The translations under genes and the position numbers were made by a program. A stretch of 7,483 bases of DNA from Moraxellaceae bacterium. GTDB lineage: Bacteria > Pseudomonadota > Gammaproteobacteria > Pseudomonadales > Ketobacteraceae. This document shows positions 1 to 5,267 of the stretch, piece after piece (position 1 is the first letter of the stretch; each line of letters starts with the position of its first letter). Location of the stretch: NCBI GenBank assembly GCA_002402125.1, contig NVVG01000278.1:1-7483 (forward strand), read 5' to 3'. Below the pieces are notes generated by a model. The model was given only the letters and a program-made list of their open reading frames with translations, did not search any database and was not told the DNA's origin.

Positions 1-256
1 GATATATTTGAATAAAATCTTCGTCAGATTTTGTTAGGTAAATAATGCCTTCAATTAATCCAATTAGCCCGGTAAGCCAACCGCCAATTCCACAGGTTAC
101 AATAGTTAATAACAACATAACAATGCCCTCAGTTGTATATCCTAAAATAAACTTATGAATTCCTAATGGACCTAAAATGATTCCTAAAATACCAGCGACC
201 ACTCTTTTGCTAGATTGGTTTGATATGATGTTTCCGTTTTCGTCTACTACTTGCAT
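1..256 (-). CDS. TM2 domain-containing membrane protein (C-terminus cut by window edge)
   Basis: Reading the minus strand from the ATG at 256-254 gives 85 codons, open to the window edge, so the C-terminus is missing. After a polar N-terminus (about residues 1-18) comes a hydrophobic helix (about 19-32), the TM2-family turn GIHKFILGY (32-40), and a second hydrophobic stretch (about 44-72) ending in IEGIIYLTKSDEDF. That is the classic TM2 layout: two helices joined by a short loop with a G-x-H-(R/K)-F-Y/I-L-G motif. Family members are small inner-membrane proteins of unknown function, and only some 10-30 residues are probably missing. No Shine-Dalgarno sequence precedes the ATG, only A/T-rich sequence, which is typical of Bacteroidota. 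Together with the AT-rich codons and the TKSDEDF ending, this suggests a flavobacterial origin, unlike the rest of the window. The gene lies 30 bases downstream of the VOC remnant on the same strand. The family call is firm, the taxonomic origin is inferred. Confidence 0.82.
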   Translation of the reverse strand, partial: MQVVDENGNIISNQSSKRVVAGILGIILGPLGIHKFILGYTTEGIVMLLLTIVTCGIGGWLTGLIGLIEGIIYLTKSDEDFIQIY

Positions 257-286
257 TTTTTATTTTTAATTAGTTGAATTATAAAG

Positions 287-421
287 CTACAAAAAAGCAG
301 CGTCTTTTGGTTCCCAAAGCTCAATTTTATTTCCGTCTAAATCTACAATCCAGCCAAATTTCCCGTAATCATATTCTTCTACTTTATCAATAACAGTGAC
401 TCCTTCTTTTTTTAGTTCTTC
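287..421 (-). pseudogene. C-terminal remnant of a VOC (glyoxalase/bleomycin-resistance fold) protein
   Basis: About 44 codons on the minus strand, ending in TAG at 289-287, encode the end of a vicinal-oxygen-chelate domain: ELKKEGVTVIDKVEEYDYG, then FGWIVDLDGNKIELWEP, then KDAAFL. The D-x-(D/E)-GN-K-IELWEP signature is the last beta strand of the fold, and the first E of IELWEP is the usual metal-ligand position. A complete protein of this type has about 120-130 residues, so two thirds are absent. The frame stays open to an ATG at 502, but upstream of about 421 the residues no longer resemble a VOC protein, because that DNA belongs to the PilZ-like gene read in another frame. I therefore treat the 71-codon ORF as an artefact of the junction. 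It sits just upstream of the TM2 gene on the same strand and shares its AT-rich character. Substrate cannot be assigned. Confidence 0.7.
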
Positions 422-677
422 TCGGGAACGGCTCATCAATAAACATGAAGGGTTCTTCTGCATCAACATGTAACACGACGGTTTGATATAAGCTATCGTC
501 ACCCTCTACCTGCAACCACATCAGCTTATGCGCTCGCATCACTTGGAAAAGGCGCAAATAGGTTTGTTGTCGCTGAGAGCTTTCTGCGTTTTTTTGGCTA
601 TTTTGTGTACGCATAAAGCGTGGCAAGGTACGGGGAAGTGTGAATGCTAGCGAATTGAATACGTTTGAAAATTTCAT
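387..677 (-). CDS. YcgR/PilZ-like flagellar brake protein, N-terminal fragment
   Basis: The ATG at 677-675 opens a 96-codon frame. Residues about 36-86 (TYLRLFQVMRAHKLMWLQV, then YQTVVLHVDAEEPFMFIDEPFPR) fit the N-terminal PilZN/YcgR-type domain: a short helix, two strands, then a (V/I)DxE...(I/L)DE..P turn that in full proteins precedes the c-di-GMP-binding PilZ barrel. The PilZ signature (RxxxR and DxSxxG) is absent because the gene is cut after FPR at about 421. The last ten or so residues (RTKKRRSHCY) are the VOC gene read out of frame. Family members are c-di-GMP-responsive proteins that slow flagellar rotation or act on surface motility. The N-terminal MKFSNVFNSLAFTLPRTLPRF is unassigned. 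The gene is divergent from the Bax-like gene, with 162 bases between them. Assignment rests on pattern likeness only, so it is moderate, but truncation is clear. An alternative start is the ATG at 614-612. Confidence 0.5.
   Translation of the reverse strand: MKFSNVFNSLAFTLPRTLPRFMRTQNSQKNAESSQRQQTYLRLFQVMRAHKLMWLQVEGDDSLYQTVVLHVDAEEPFMFIDEPFPRRTKKRRSHCY
415..430. other. Junction between two unrelated DNA sources
   Basis: Two minus-strand genes are interrupted at the same point. On the low-coordinate side a VOC-domain protein loses its N-terminal two thirds. On the high-coordinate side a YcgR/PilZ-like protein loses everything after its first ~85 residues. The homologous parts are in different frames and meet around the short string TTCTTCTCGGG (416-426). 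No inverted repeat, target-site duplication, integrase or tRNA is visible at the border. Base composition and translation signals change here too: AT-rich with no Shine-Dalgarno before, more balanced after. An assembly or library chimera is the simplest reading, and an illegitimate recombination in a real genome is the alternative. Confidence 0.65.
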
Positions 678-839
678 AAGAATATCTCAAATATTATCTT
701 TTTGTGGATGCACTTTGTATGATTGCAACATAGAGACAAAGGGACTTAAACTATCTATCGGCAGAATTAGCAGCAACTTGATATTGACCCCGCCCTTCTC
801 TCTAAAAAATCACACTAAAAACCCATAAGACGGCTATAT

Positions 840-1670
840 ATGAAACCACAAACCAATCTTGCGATATGCCTAGTATTGTTAGCTATCTTCTTCGCCGGCC
901 ATGTTACCTTCACTCAAAATCTCCTGCGTGATGTGCATAACAAACTAACGATGAGTCAATTGACTATTCCTAACTTCTCTGACATTGGTGTTATTAGCGC
1001 CCGAAAACAGGCCTTTTTTGACTACCTATCGCCCTTCATTACCGCCGAAAATTCAAAAATCAGAGCGCAACGCAATTTCATCAGTCAACAAAATATGCAG
1101 TCACCCTCCAGCAAAATTCAACAACTAGCCATTCAATACCGACTACCGGCGAATACAGCTAACGTGAAGCAATCACTGCTAAAAAGGATTGACGTACTAC
1201 CTTCCTCCTTGGTACTAGCACAAGCCGCAATTGAGAGCGGCTGGGGCACCTCTCGCTTTGCCAAACAAGGAAACAACTTCTTCGGCCAATGGTGTTTTAC
1301 CAAAGGCTGCGGCCTTATACCGTCTAAACGCTCCAATGGTAGCCACCATGAGGTAAAACGTTTTAACTCACCTGCCGAATCCATCGCCAGTTATATGCAT
1401 AACCTCAACAGTCATCCGGCGTATAGGCAACTACGCGAAAACCGTACAGTGCAACGTGGGAATAGTGACCTACTAAACGGATGCTTCTTAGCCGAAGGTC
1501 TCCTTGAATATTCTGAAAGAAAAGTTGACTACGTCAATTCCCTAAAACAACTGATACGTATCAATGATCTGGAAGACAAAAACTCATCATATTGCCAGCC
1601 ACCAGCAGAAGTCGGCCTGAAGAATCAAGCGAAACAAGCCCACATATTATCTCTACAGGAATCACACTAA
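840..1670 (+). CDS. bax: Bax-like glucosaminidase (peptidoglycan hydrolase)
   Basis: The 276-residue product begins with a hydrophobic signal peptide or anchor (about residues 7-25), so it acts in the periplasm or on the outer side of the inner membrane. Residues 53-70 (ARKQAFFDYLSPFI) match the conserved Bax N-terminal segment. Residues about 118-200 form a glucosaminidase domain (PF01832 type). The motif LAQAAIESGWGTSRFAKQGN carries the presumed catalytic Glu132, followed by NNFFGQWCF and FNSPAESIASYMHNLNSHPAY. Cys152 and Cys157 form the CxxxxC pair often seen in this family. The C-terminal EYSERKVDYVNSLKQLIRIN also fits. Length agrees with E. coli Bax (274 aa). These enzymes are predicted to cleave GlcNAc-MurNAc bonds in peptidoglycan. 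A weak AAGA ribosome site lies at 827-830. The TAA stop overlaps the ATG of the transporter gene (TAATG), so the two are probably cotranscribed. The ~25-residue polar tail after 250 is unassigned. Confidence 0.88.
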   Translation: MKPQTNLAICLVLLAIFFAGHVTFTQNLLRDVHNKLTMSQLTIPNFSDIGVISARKQAFFDYLSPFITAENSKIRAQRNFISQQNMQSPSSKIQQLAIQYRLPANTANVKQSLLKRIDVLPSSLVLAQAAIESGWGTSRFAKQGNNFFGQWCFTKGCGLIPSKRSNGSHHEVKRFNSPAESIASYMHNLNSHPAYRQLRENRTVQRGNSDLLNGCFLAEGLLEYSERKVDYVNSLKQLIRINDLEDKNSSYCQPPAEVGLKNQAKQAHILSLQESH

Positions 1671-2695
1671 TGCAGCCGATTCAAAGTGTAAGTCCAACGT
1701 TGCGCATTCTACTTGGCAGCGCCTGCTTCATCATTATCGTGGCCGGCATGAAAGCCAGCGCAGAGATTATTGTGCCTTTCTTACTATCGGCCTTTATTGC
1801 AATCTTATGCGCCCCCCCTATTTTCTGGCTGGAACAACGCAAACTCCCCACCGCTGTTGCTGTAACCATTGTAATATCGCTTTTTGTTTTAGGCGGCACG
1901 ATAATTTCTGCGGTGGTCGGGGCATCGGTCAGTGATTTCGTCAACCAAATGCCAACCTACCAACAACGACTTCATGCGGAGAAAGAAGCCATTGCGACCT
2001 GGCTTAGCTCATTTGGTATTGAGCTGCCCTTTCAGGTTTTGAAAGAACAAATTAACCCCGGTGCTGTCATGGGCATGGTCAAAAAAGTATTGACCGGTCT
2101 GGGTGGGGCACTGACGGATTCGTTCCTAATATTTTTGACGGTATTATTTATATTATTTGAGGCATCGTCATTTCCCAAAAAGTTCCGCCGCGCGATGAAC
2201 GATCCCAACCATACTTTTCGCTCGTTTAATGCCTTTAACGCATCGGTGAAGCAATACCTGATCATCAAATCCTGGGTGAGTTTGGTCACAGGACTCATTA
2301 TTGGTGTTTGGTTATGGTTATTGGATGTGGACTACCCTATCTTATGGGGTTTGCTAGCATTTATGCTTAATTTTATACCCAATATCGGCTCGATCATTGC
2401 GGCCGTGCCTGCCGTGTTATTAGCATTCATCCAATGGGGGCCAAGTACCGCCGCACTAGCGGCCAGTGGTTACATGGCGGTAAACATTATTATGGGTAAC
2501 ATCATAGAGCCGCGTTTTTTAGGCAAAGGCTTAGGGCTATCTACGCTAGTGGTATTTCTGTCCCTGGTATTTTGGGGTTGGATTCTTGGCCCTGTAGGCA
2601 TGCTGTTATCCATTCCACTCACCATGATTCTCAAAATAGCCTTAGAAAACAATGAAGGCACCCGGTGGATTGGAATACTGCTGGATAATAAATAG
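1670..2695 (+). CDS. AI-2E family transporter (PerM/TqsA-like permease)
   Basis: I chose the ATG at 1670, giving 341 residues, because AGGA at 1657-1660 sits 9 bases upstream and the frame before it (to 1592) lies inside the Bax-like gene. The product is a polytopic inner-membrane protein. Two hydrophobic segments lie at about 13-50 and one at 61-88, then a soluble region (about 89-145) and further helices (about 148-165, 200-220, 225-255, 260-280, 290-322). Family motifs are clear: FIPNIGSIIAAVPAVLLA at 235-252, and NIIEPRFLGKGLGLS followed by FWGWILGPVGMLLSIPLT at 277-318. PF01594 proteins include E. coli TqsA (autoinducer-2 export) and PerM. Others move Na+ against H+, so the substrate here is open. 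The single-base overlap with the upstream gene suggests translational coupling. I see no terminator before the next gene. Confidence 0.93.
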   Translation: MQPIQSVSPTLRILLGSACFIIIVAGMKASAEIIVPFLLSAFIAILCAPPIFWLEQRKLPTAVAVTIVISLFVLGGTIISAVVGASVSDFVNQMPTYQQRLHAEKEAIATWLSSFGIELPFQVLKEQINPGAVMGMVKKVLTGLGGALTDSFLIFLTVLFILFEASSFPKKFRRAMNDPNHTFRSFNAFNASVKQYLIIKSWVSLVTGLIIGVWLWLLDVDYPILWGLLAFMLNFIPNIGSIIAAVPAVLLAFIQWGPSTAALAASGYMAVNIIMGNIIEPRFLGKGLGLSTLVVFLSLVFWGWILGPVGMLLSIPLTMILKIALENNEGTRWIGILLDNK

Positions 2696-2743
2696 CGCTC
2701 TCTAAGGCATACGTCCTCTGGCATGACAGCCGTTAGATTACGG

Positions 2744-2772
2744 TTCATAGCGAGAAGAGATTCTGCTACAAT
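2744..2772 (+). promoter_or_regulatory. Candidate sigma-70 promoter for the PA4642-family gene
   Basis: TTCATA (2744-2749; 4 of 6 to TTGACA) is separated by 17 bases from TACAAT (2767-2772; 5 of 6 to TATAAT). The -10 is preceded by TGC, giving an extended -10. It lies 37 bases upstream of the ATG at 2810, after the transporter stop, so the small gene probably has its own transcript in addition to any readthrough. Confidence 0.5.
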
Positions 2773-2809
2773 CCCACCGCAAAAGCCCCCTGCCATTAAA
2801 GGTTATAAG

Positions 2810-3103
2810 ATGTTGAAAAAAGACAAAGTCAAAGTTATTGACGAAGATATGAACGACGAGAAAATTGCACGCTTCTTAACGCTACAGCCTTACGGTGACG
2901 AATCGGCAGATTTCCACGTTTTAACAAAGGCTTACCGTGGATTGCCGGTAGAATATTTCACTACCTTTCTAGCGATGTTCTTAGCCGAAGGCCGTGATAT
3001 CAACGCCAAAAATAGCCAAGGCCAATCATTTTTGGGCTTTATTGAAGGCAACTCAAATTTTACTGAGTTTGCGGAGTTATTGAAAAATAACGGCGCACAA
3101 TAA
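2810..3103 (+). CDS. PA4642 family protein (small conserved, ankyrin-like C-terminus)
   Basis: The 97-residue product is a small soluble protein with no signal peptide. It resembles the conserved gammaproteobacterial family named after Pseudomonas aeruginosa PA4642: a KKDK...VIDEDMNDEKIARFL start, a central DFHVLTKAYRGLPVEYF (34-50), and a tail GRDINAKNSQGQSFLGFI followed by ELLKNNGA. The tail looks like one ankyrin-type repeat (xDINAKxxxGxSxL...ELLxxxGA), suggesting a helical protein-protein interface. No function is established for the family that I know of. I chose the ATG at 2810 over an in-frame ATG at 2723 because AAAGG (2798-2802) is spaced 7 bases from it, the homologous region starts at MLKKDK, and the candidate promoter lies between the two ATGs. 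An intrinsic terminator follows at 3126. Confidence 0.8.
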   Translation: MLKKDKVKVIDEDMNDEKIARFLTLQPYGDESADFHVLTKAYRGLPVEYFTTFLAMFLAEGRDINAKNSQGQSFLGFIEGNSNFTEFAELLKNNGAQ

Positions 3104-3232
3104 GCGCCATTCCCTCCCGCAATGCAGAGGATAGGCCCCTTGCTATCCTCTTTATTTACTACCCTAGAAACGACCATGCTAATTAAACACACCGGTGCCG
3201 CTGTTCAATAAGTTAATATTGGCGCACAATAA
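3092..3232 (+). repeat. 12-base direct repeat GGCGCACAATAA (3092-3103 and 3221-3232)
   Basis: The last 12 bases of the PA4642-family gene, including its TAA stop, recur exactly at 3221-3232, 129 bases downstream in the gap before cytochrome b561. Between the copies lies the terminator. Flanking similarity is slight (GTTAxT before each copy). It may be the scar of a small tandem duplication or a coincidence. Confidence 0.5.
3126..3160 (+). terminator. Intrinsic terminator after the PA4642-family gene
   Basis: A perfect 9-bp stem, AGAGGATAG (3126-3134) with CTATCCTCT (3143-3151), encloses an 8-base loop and runs into the T-rich TTATTTACT. It starts 23 bases after the stop codon. It separates the bax-to-PA4642 group from the cytochrome b561/yceI unit. 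Confidence 0.8.
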
Positions 3233-3324
3233 AACGACTCTAGACACACCGAAGTCATATTCTATGAACACTGCTCATATCTGCCGTTAATCGATCTTTC
3301 TCTAGCGGTCGTCATTGAGGAATT

Positions 3325-3909
3325 ATGAAGTTCACTAACCAACCACAATATTATGGGCTTATCAGCTTCCTATTACATTGGATCATGGCTATTGCTGTGG
3401 TTGGCTTATTCTGCCTAGGTCTATGGATGACGTCATTGGATTATTACGACGCCTGGTATAAACAGGCCCCCTGGATACATAAATCCATCGGCATCCTGTT
3501 AGCCGGCGTATTATTATTTCGCTGGATGTGGCGACTCGTCAATATCAAACCCGTGGCAGCACCACTACACACACCCATAGAAAAAATGCTAGCTAAAATT
3601 GCTCACCTTACTTTGTATGCTTTAATGGCTTTAATGGTAATAAGCGGTTATTTAATTTCTAGCGCCGACGGGCGCGGCATTGAAGTATTCGGTTGGTTTG
3701 AAATCCCCGCAACCATCACAGGCATAGAAAATCAAGAAGACTTAGCCGGCGAAATCCACTATTACTTAGCATTAGCATTAATGGGTTTGGCGGGCATTCA
3801 TGTCTTAGCCGCCATGAAGCACCATTTTATTGATAAAGATAATACTCTGCGCTGCATGACCACCGCGTTATTCAGCAACCATCAACAGCATAAAATAAAG
3901 AGACCATAA
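3325..3909 (+). CDS. Cytochrome b561 family di-haem membrane protein (YceJ-like)
   Basis: The 194-residue product is a four-helix inner-membrane protein of the cytochrome b561/Ni-hydrogenase b-subunit family (PF01292). Helices lie at about residues 11-35, 52-72, 92-112 and 144-165. One histidine in or near three of them fits haem ligation: His18 (SFLLHWIMA), His52 (WIHKSIG), His145 (EIHYYLA) and His159 (AGIHVLAAMKHHF). Family members pass electrons between quinol or superoxide and periplasmic partners. A GAGGA ribosome site (3317-3321) sits close to the ATG. The stop shares one base with the start of yceI (TAATG), the arrangement known from E. coli yceJ-yceI, so the two products very likely work together at the periplasmic face. 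It resembles YceJ and CybB alike, hence no symbol. A terminator upstream at 3126-3160 makes this the first gene of its unit. I could not pick a convincing promoter in 3161-3320. Confidence 0.92.
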   Translation: MKFTNQPQYYGLISFLLHWIMAIAVVGLFCLGLWMTSLDYYDAWYKQAPWIHKSIGILLAGVLLFRWMWRLVNIKPVAAPLHTPIEKMLAKIAHLTLYALMALMVISGYLISSADGRGIEVFGWFEIPATITGIENQEDLAGEIHYYLALALMGLAGIHVLAAMKHHFIDKDNTLRCMTTALFSNHQQHKIKRP

Positions 3910-4514
3910 TGAGATCAAACACCAGCCCATTAAAAACTTGCCTAAAAGTTGCCGGCATTTTTATCGTTTGCCTTGCCTGCATCGGTAGTGCCACCGCTAA
4001 AACTGAAAACTATCGAATTGATTCCCACAACTCCCATGCATTCATTCAATTCAAAATCAAACACCTAGGATTTAGTTGGTTATACGGCCGTTTCAATACC
4101 TTCGATGGCACACTGGCACTTGATGAGAAAGCACCTGAGAATTCTCATATTGAAGTCACCATCCAAACCGCAAGTTTGGATAGCAATCATGCCGAACGGG
4201 ACAAACATCTTCGCGGACCTGATTTCCTGCACGTAAAACTATACCCCACCGCAGTATTCAAAAGTACATCGGTAACCCTCACCGGTGACAAAACAGGAAT
4301 GCTCAAGGGTAACTTGACCCTGCATGGCGTAACCAGGTTGATTGAAATTCCAATTTCTTACGTTGGCGGCGGGAAAGATCCATGGGGCGGCTACCGCCAT
4401 GGTTTTACCGGCTCAACCACATTAACCCTAACGGATTACGGGATCGAACGGGATTTAGGCCCGTTTTCCACCCAGGTAGAATTACTGTTGGACATTGAAA
4501 CAGTAAAAGAATAA
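3909..4514 (+). CDS. yceI: YceI family periplasmic lipid-binding-fold protein
   Basis: The 201-residue product has a signal peptide (positive start, hydrophobic residues about 13-27, cleavage after SATA, about residue 30), so it is periplasmic. The mature part is one YceI lipocalin-like domain (PF04264): YRIDSHNSHAFIQFKIKHLG (35-54), FSWLYGRFNTFDGTL, then SLDSNHAERDKHLRGPDFL (89-107), YPTAVFKST, GNLTLHGVTR (134-143) and a DYGI...LGP ending. Members form a beta barrel that binds polyisoprenoid-type lipids; the Thermus homologue held a polyisoprenoid. E. coli YceI (191 aa) is induced by alkaline and osmotic stress. AAGAGA at 3898-3903 is the ribosome site, and the start overlaps the cytochrome b561 stop, so translation is probably coupled. 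A role in quinone or isoprenoid handling alongside the cytochrome is inference. The gene is convergent with the macrodomain gene, 98 bases away, and no convincing terminator is visible between them. Confidence 0.94.
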   Translation: MRSNTSPLKTCLKVAGIFIVCLACIGSATAKTENYRIDSHNSHAFIQFKIKHLGFSWLYGRFNTFDGTLALDEKAPENSHIEVTIQTASLDSNHAERDKHLRGPDFLHVKLYPTAVFKSTSVTLTGDKTGMLKGNLTLHGVTRLIEIPISYVGGGKDPWGGYRHGFTGSTTLTLTDYGIERDLGPFSTQVELLLDIETVKE

Positions 4515-4612
4515 TCACTAAAGCCTAAGTCTTGCCACCGATGACAATATATATGGCGAGCTATGTTCAAGGATTAGAGATCGAGAAATAGTGTGTGAGA
4601 AACAACGCCATG

Positions 4613-5125
4613 TTAGCTAGCGCTTAGTAGTTTGTTATATGCCATTTCTATTTTAGGATTAAAACACACAAACAAGACTCTGTTTAAACTCTCACTGAAA
4701 GCCAAACATTCCTCTACCGTAGCGATTGCTATGGTACAGGCTTGTTCGATAGGAAAACCATAAACACCACAACTAATGGCTGGAAAAGCAATCGACTCAA
4801 GCCCCCTCTCGCTCGCGATTCGCATACTTTCCTTATAGCAAGAAGACAGTAATGTCGTCTCTCCTTTATCACCACCCTGCCATACCGGCCCCACCGTATG
4901 AATGATGTACTTAGCGGGCAAATTGTAACCACCGGTGATTTTGGCAGCACCCGTTTCACATCCACCCAAGCTCCGGCACTCCTTAAACAATTCCGCACCT
5001 GCGGCACGATGTATCGCACCATCAACGCCTCCCCCACCAAGTAGTGAATTGTTAGCAGCATTCACTATGGCATCCACAGGTAATGTTGTGATGTCTGAAT
5101 TTACTACCTCAATTTTTTTCAACAT
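4613..5125 (-). CDS. ymdB: Macrodomain O-acetyl-ADP-ribose deacetylase (YmdB/MacroD-type)
   Basis: The 170-residue product is a single cytoplasmic macrodomain. The MacroD-type nucleotide site is intact: Asp11 ([18 protein letters not shown]) for adenine, Asn25, the glycine-rich loop [16 protein letters not shown] with Asp35, and the phosphate loop [12 protein letters not shown] (114-125). Asn25 and Asp35 fall at the same residue numbers as the catalytic pair in E. coli YmdB (177 aa). Such enzymes remove acetyl from O-acetyl-ADP-ribose and can reverse mono-ADP-ribosylation of Asp/Glu; YmdB also inhibits RNase III. GGGTGA (5137-5132) lies 6 bases upstream of the ATG, fixing the start. No sirtuin, ADP-ribosyltransferase or toxin gene lies beside it, so a role in a toxin-antitoxin pair is not supported here. 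It is divergent from the protease gene and convergent with yceI. Family call is firm; exact substrate is not. Confidence 0.93.
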   Translation of the reverse strand: MLKKIEVVNSDITTLPVDAIVNAANNSLLGGGGVDGAIHRAAGAELFKECRSLGGCETGAAKITGGYNLPAKYIIHTVGPVWQGGDKGETTLLSSCYKESMRIASERGLESIAFPAISCGVYGFPIEQACTIAIATVEECLAFSESLNRVLFVCFNPKIEMAYNKLLSAS

Positions 5126-5158
5126 AGATAATCACCCAATAAAATTTTTTCTATTAAA

Positions 5159-5186
5159 TTGCTTATGGAAGATTAGCGACTATATT
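5159..5186 (+). promoter_or_regulatory. Weak candidate promoter for the PEP-CTERM protease gene
   Basis: TTGCTT (5159-5164; 3 of 6) is spaced 16 bases from TATATT (5181-5186; 5 of 6 to TATAAT) in the 142-base divergent gap between the macrodomain and protease genes. It lies about 80 bases before the TTG start. The match is modest and the region is AT-rich, so chance is a real alternative. Confidence 0.25.
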
Positions 5187-5267
5187 ACTTAGGACAATAG
5201 AAATACAAAAACTTGTGCATGCCTAATAGTAATTTTATCCAACATTTCCTATTTAGGAGCAAAACTT

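Noticed and set aside
422..502. N-terminal part of the 71-codon ORF in the VOC frame
   Set aside because: These residues are the PilZ-like gene read in the wrong frame; no VOC similarity before about 421.
640..828. 62-codon plus-strand ORF
   Set aside because: It overlaps the start of the PilZ-like gene on the other strand, has no ribosome site and no family-like residues; the region is better read as the divergent gap before the Bax-like gene.
1133..1384. Minus-strand ORF inside the Bax-like gene (and similar ones at 1681-1944, 2032-2298, 2470-2796, 2932-3192, 5832-6041)
   Set aside because: Antisense shadows of well-supported genes with no domain-like sequence.
1592..1669. 26-codon N-terminal extension of the AI-2E transporter
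   Set aside because: It lies wholly inside the Bax-like gene, is polar and has no ribosome site, while ATG 1670 has AGGA at good spacing and begins the family-like sequence.
2723..2809. Upstream in-frame start of the PA4642-family gene
   Set aside because: The 29 extra residues are not family-like, and the best promoter and ribosome site lie after that ATG.
4553..4611. ATGGCG/CGCCAT inverted repeat between yceI and the macrodomain gene as a shared terminator
   Set aside because: Only 6 bp with a 47-base loop and no T-tract.
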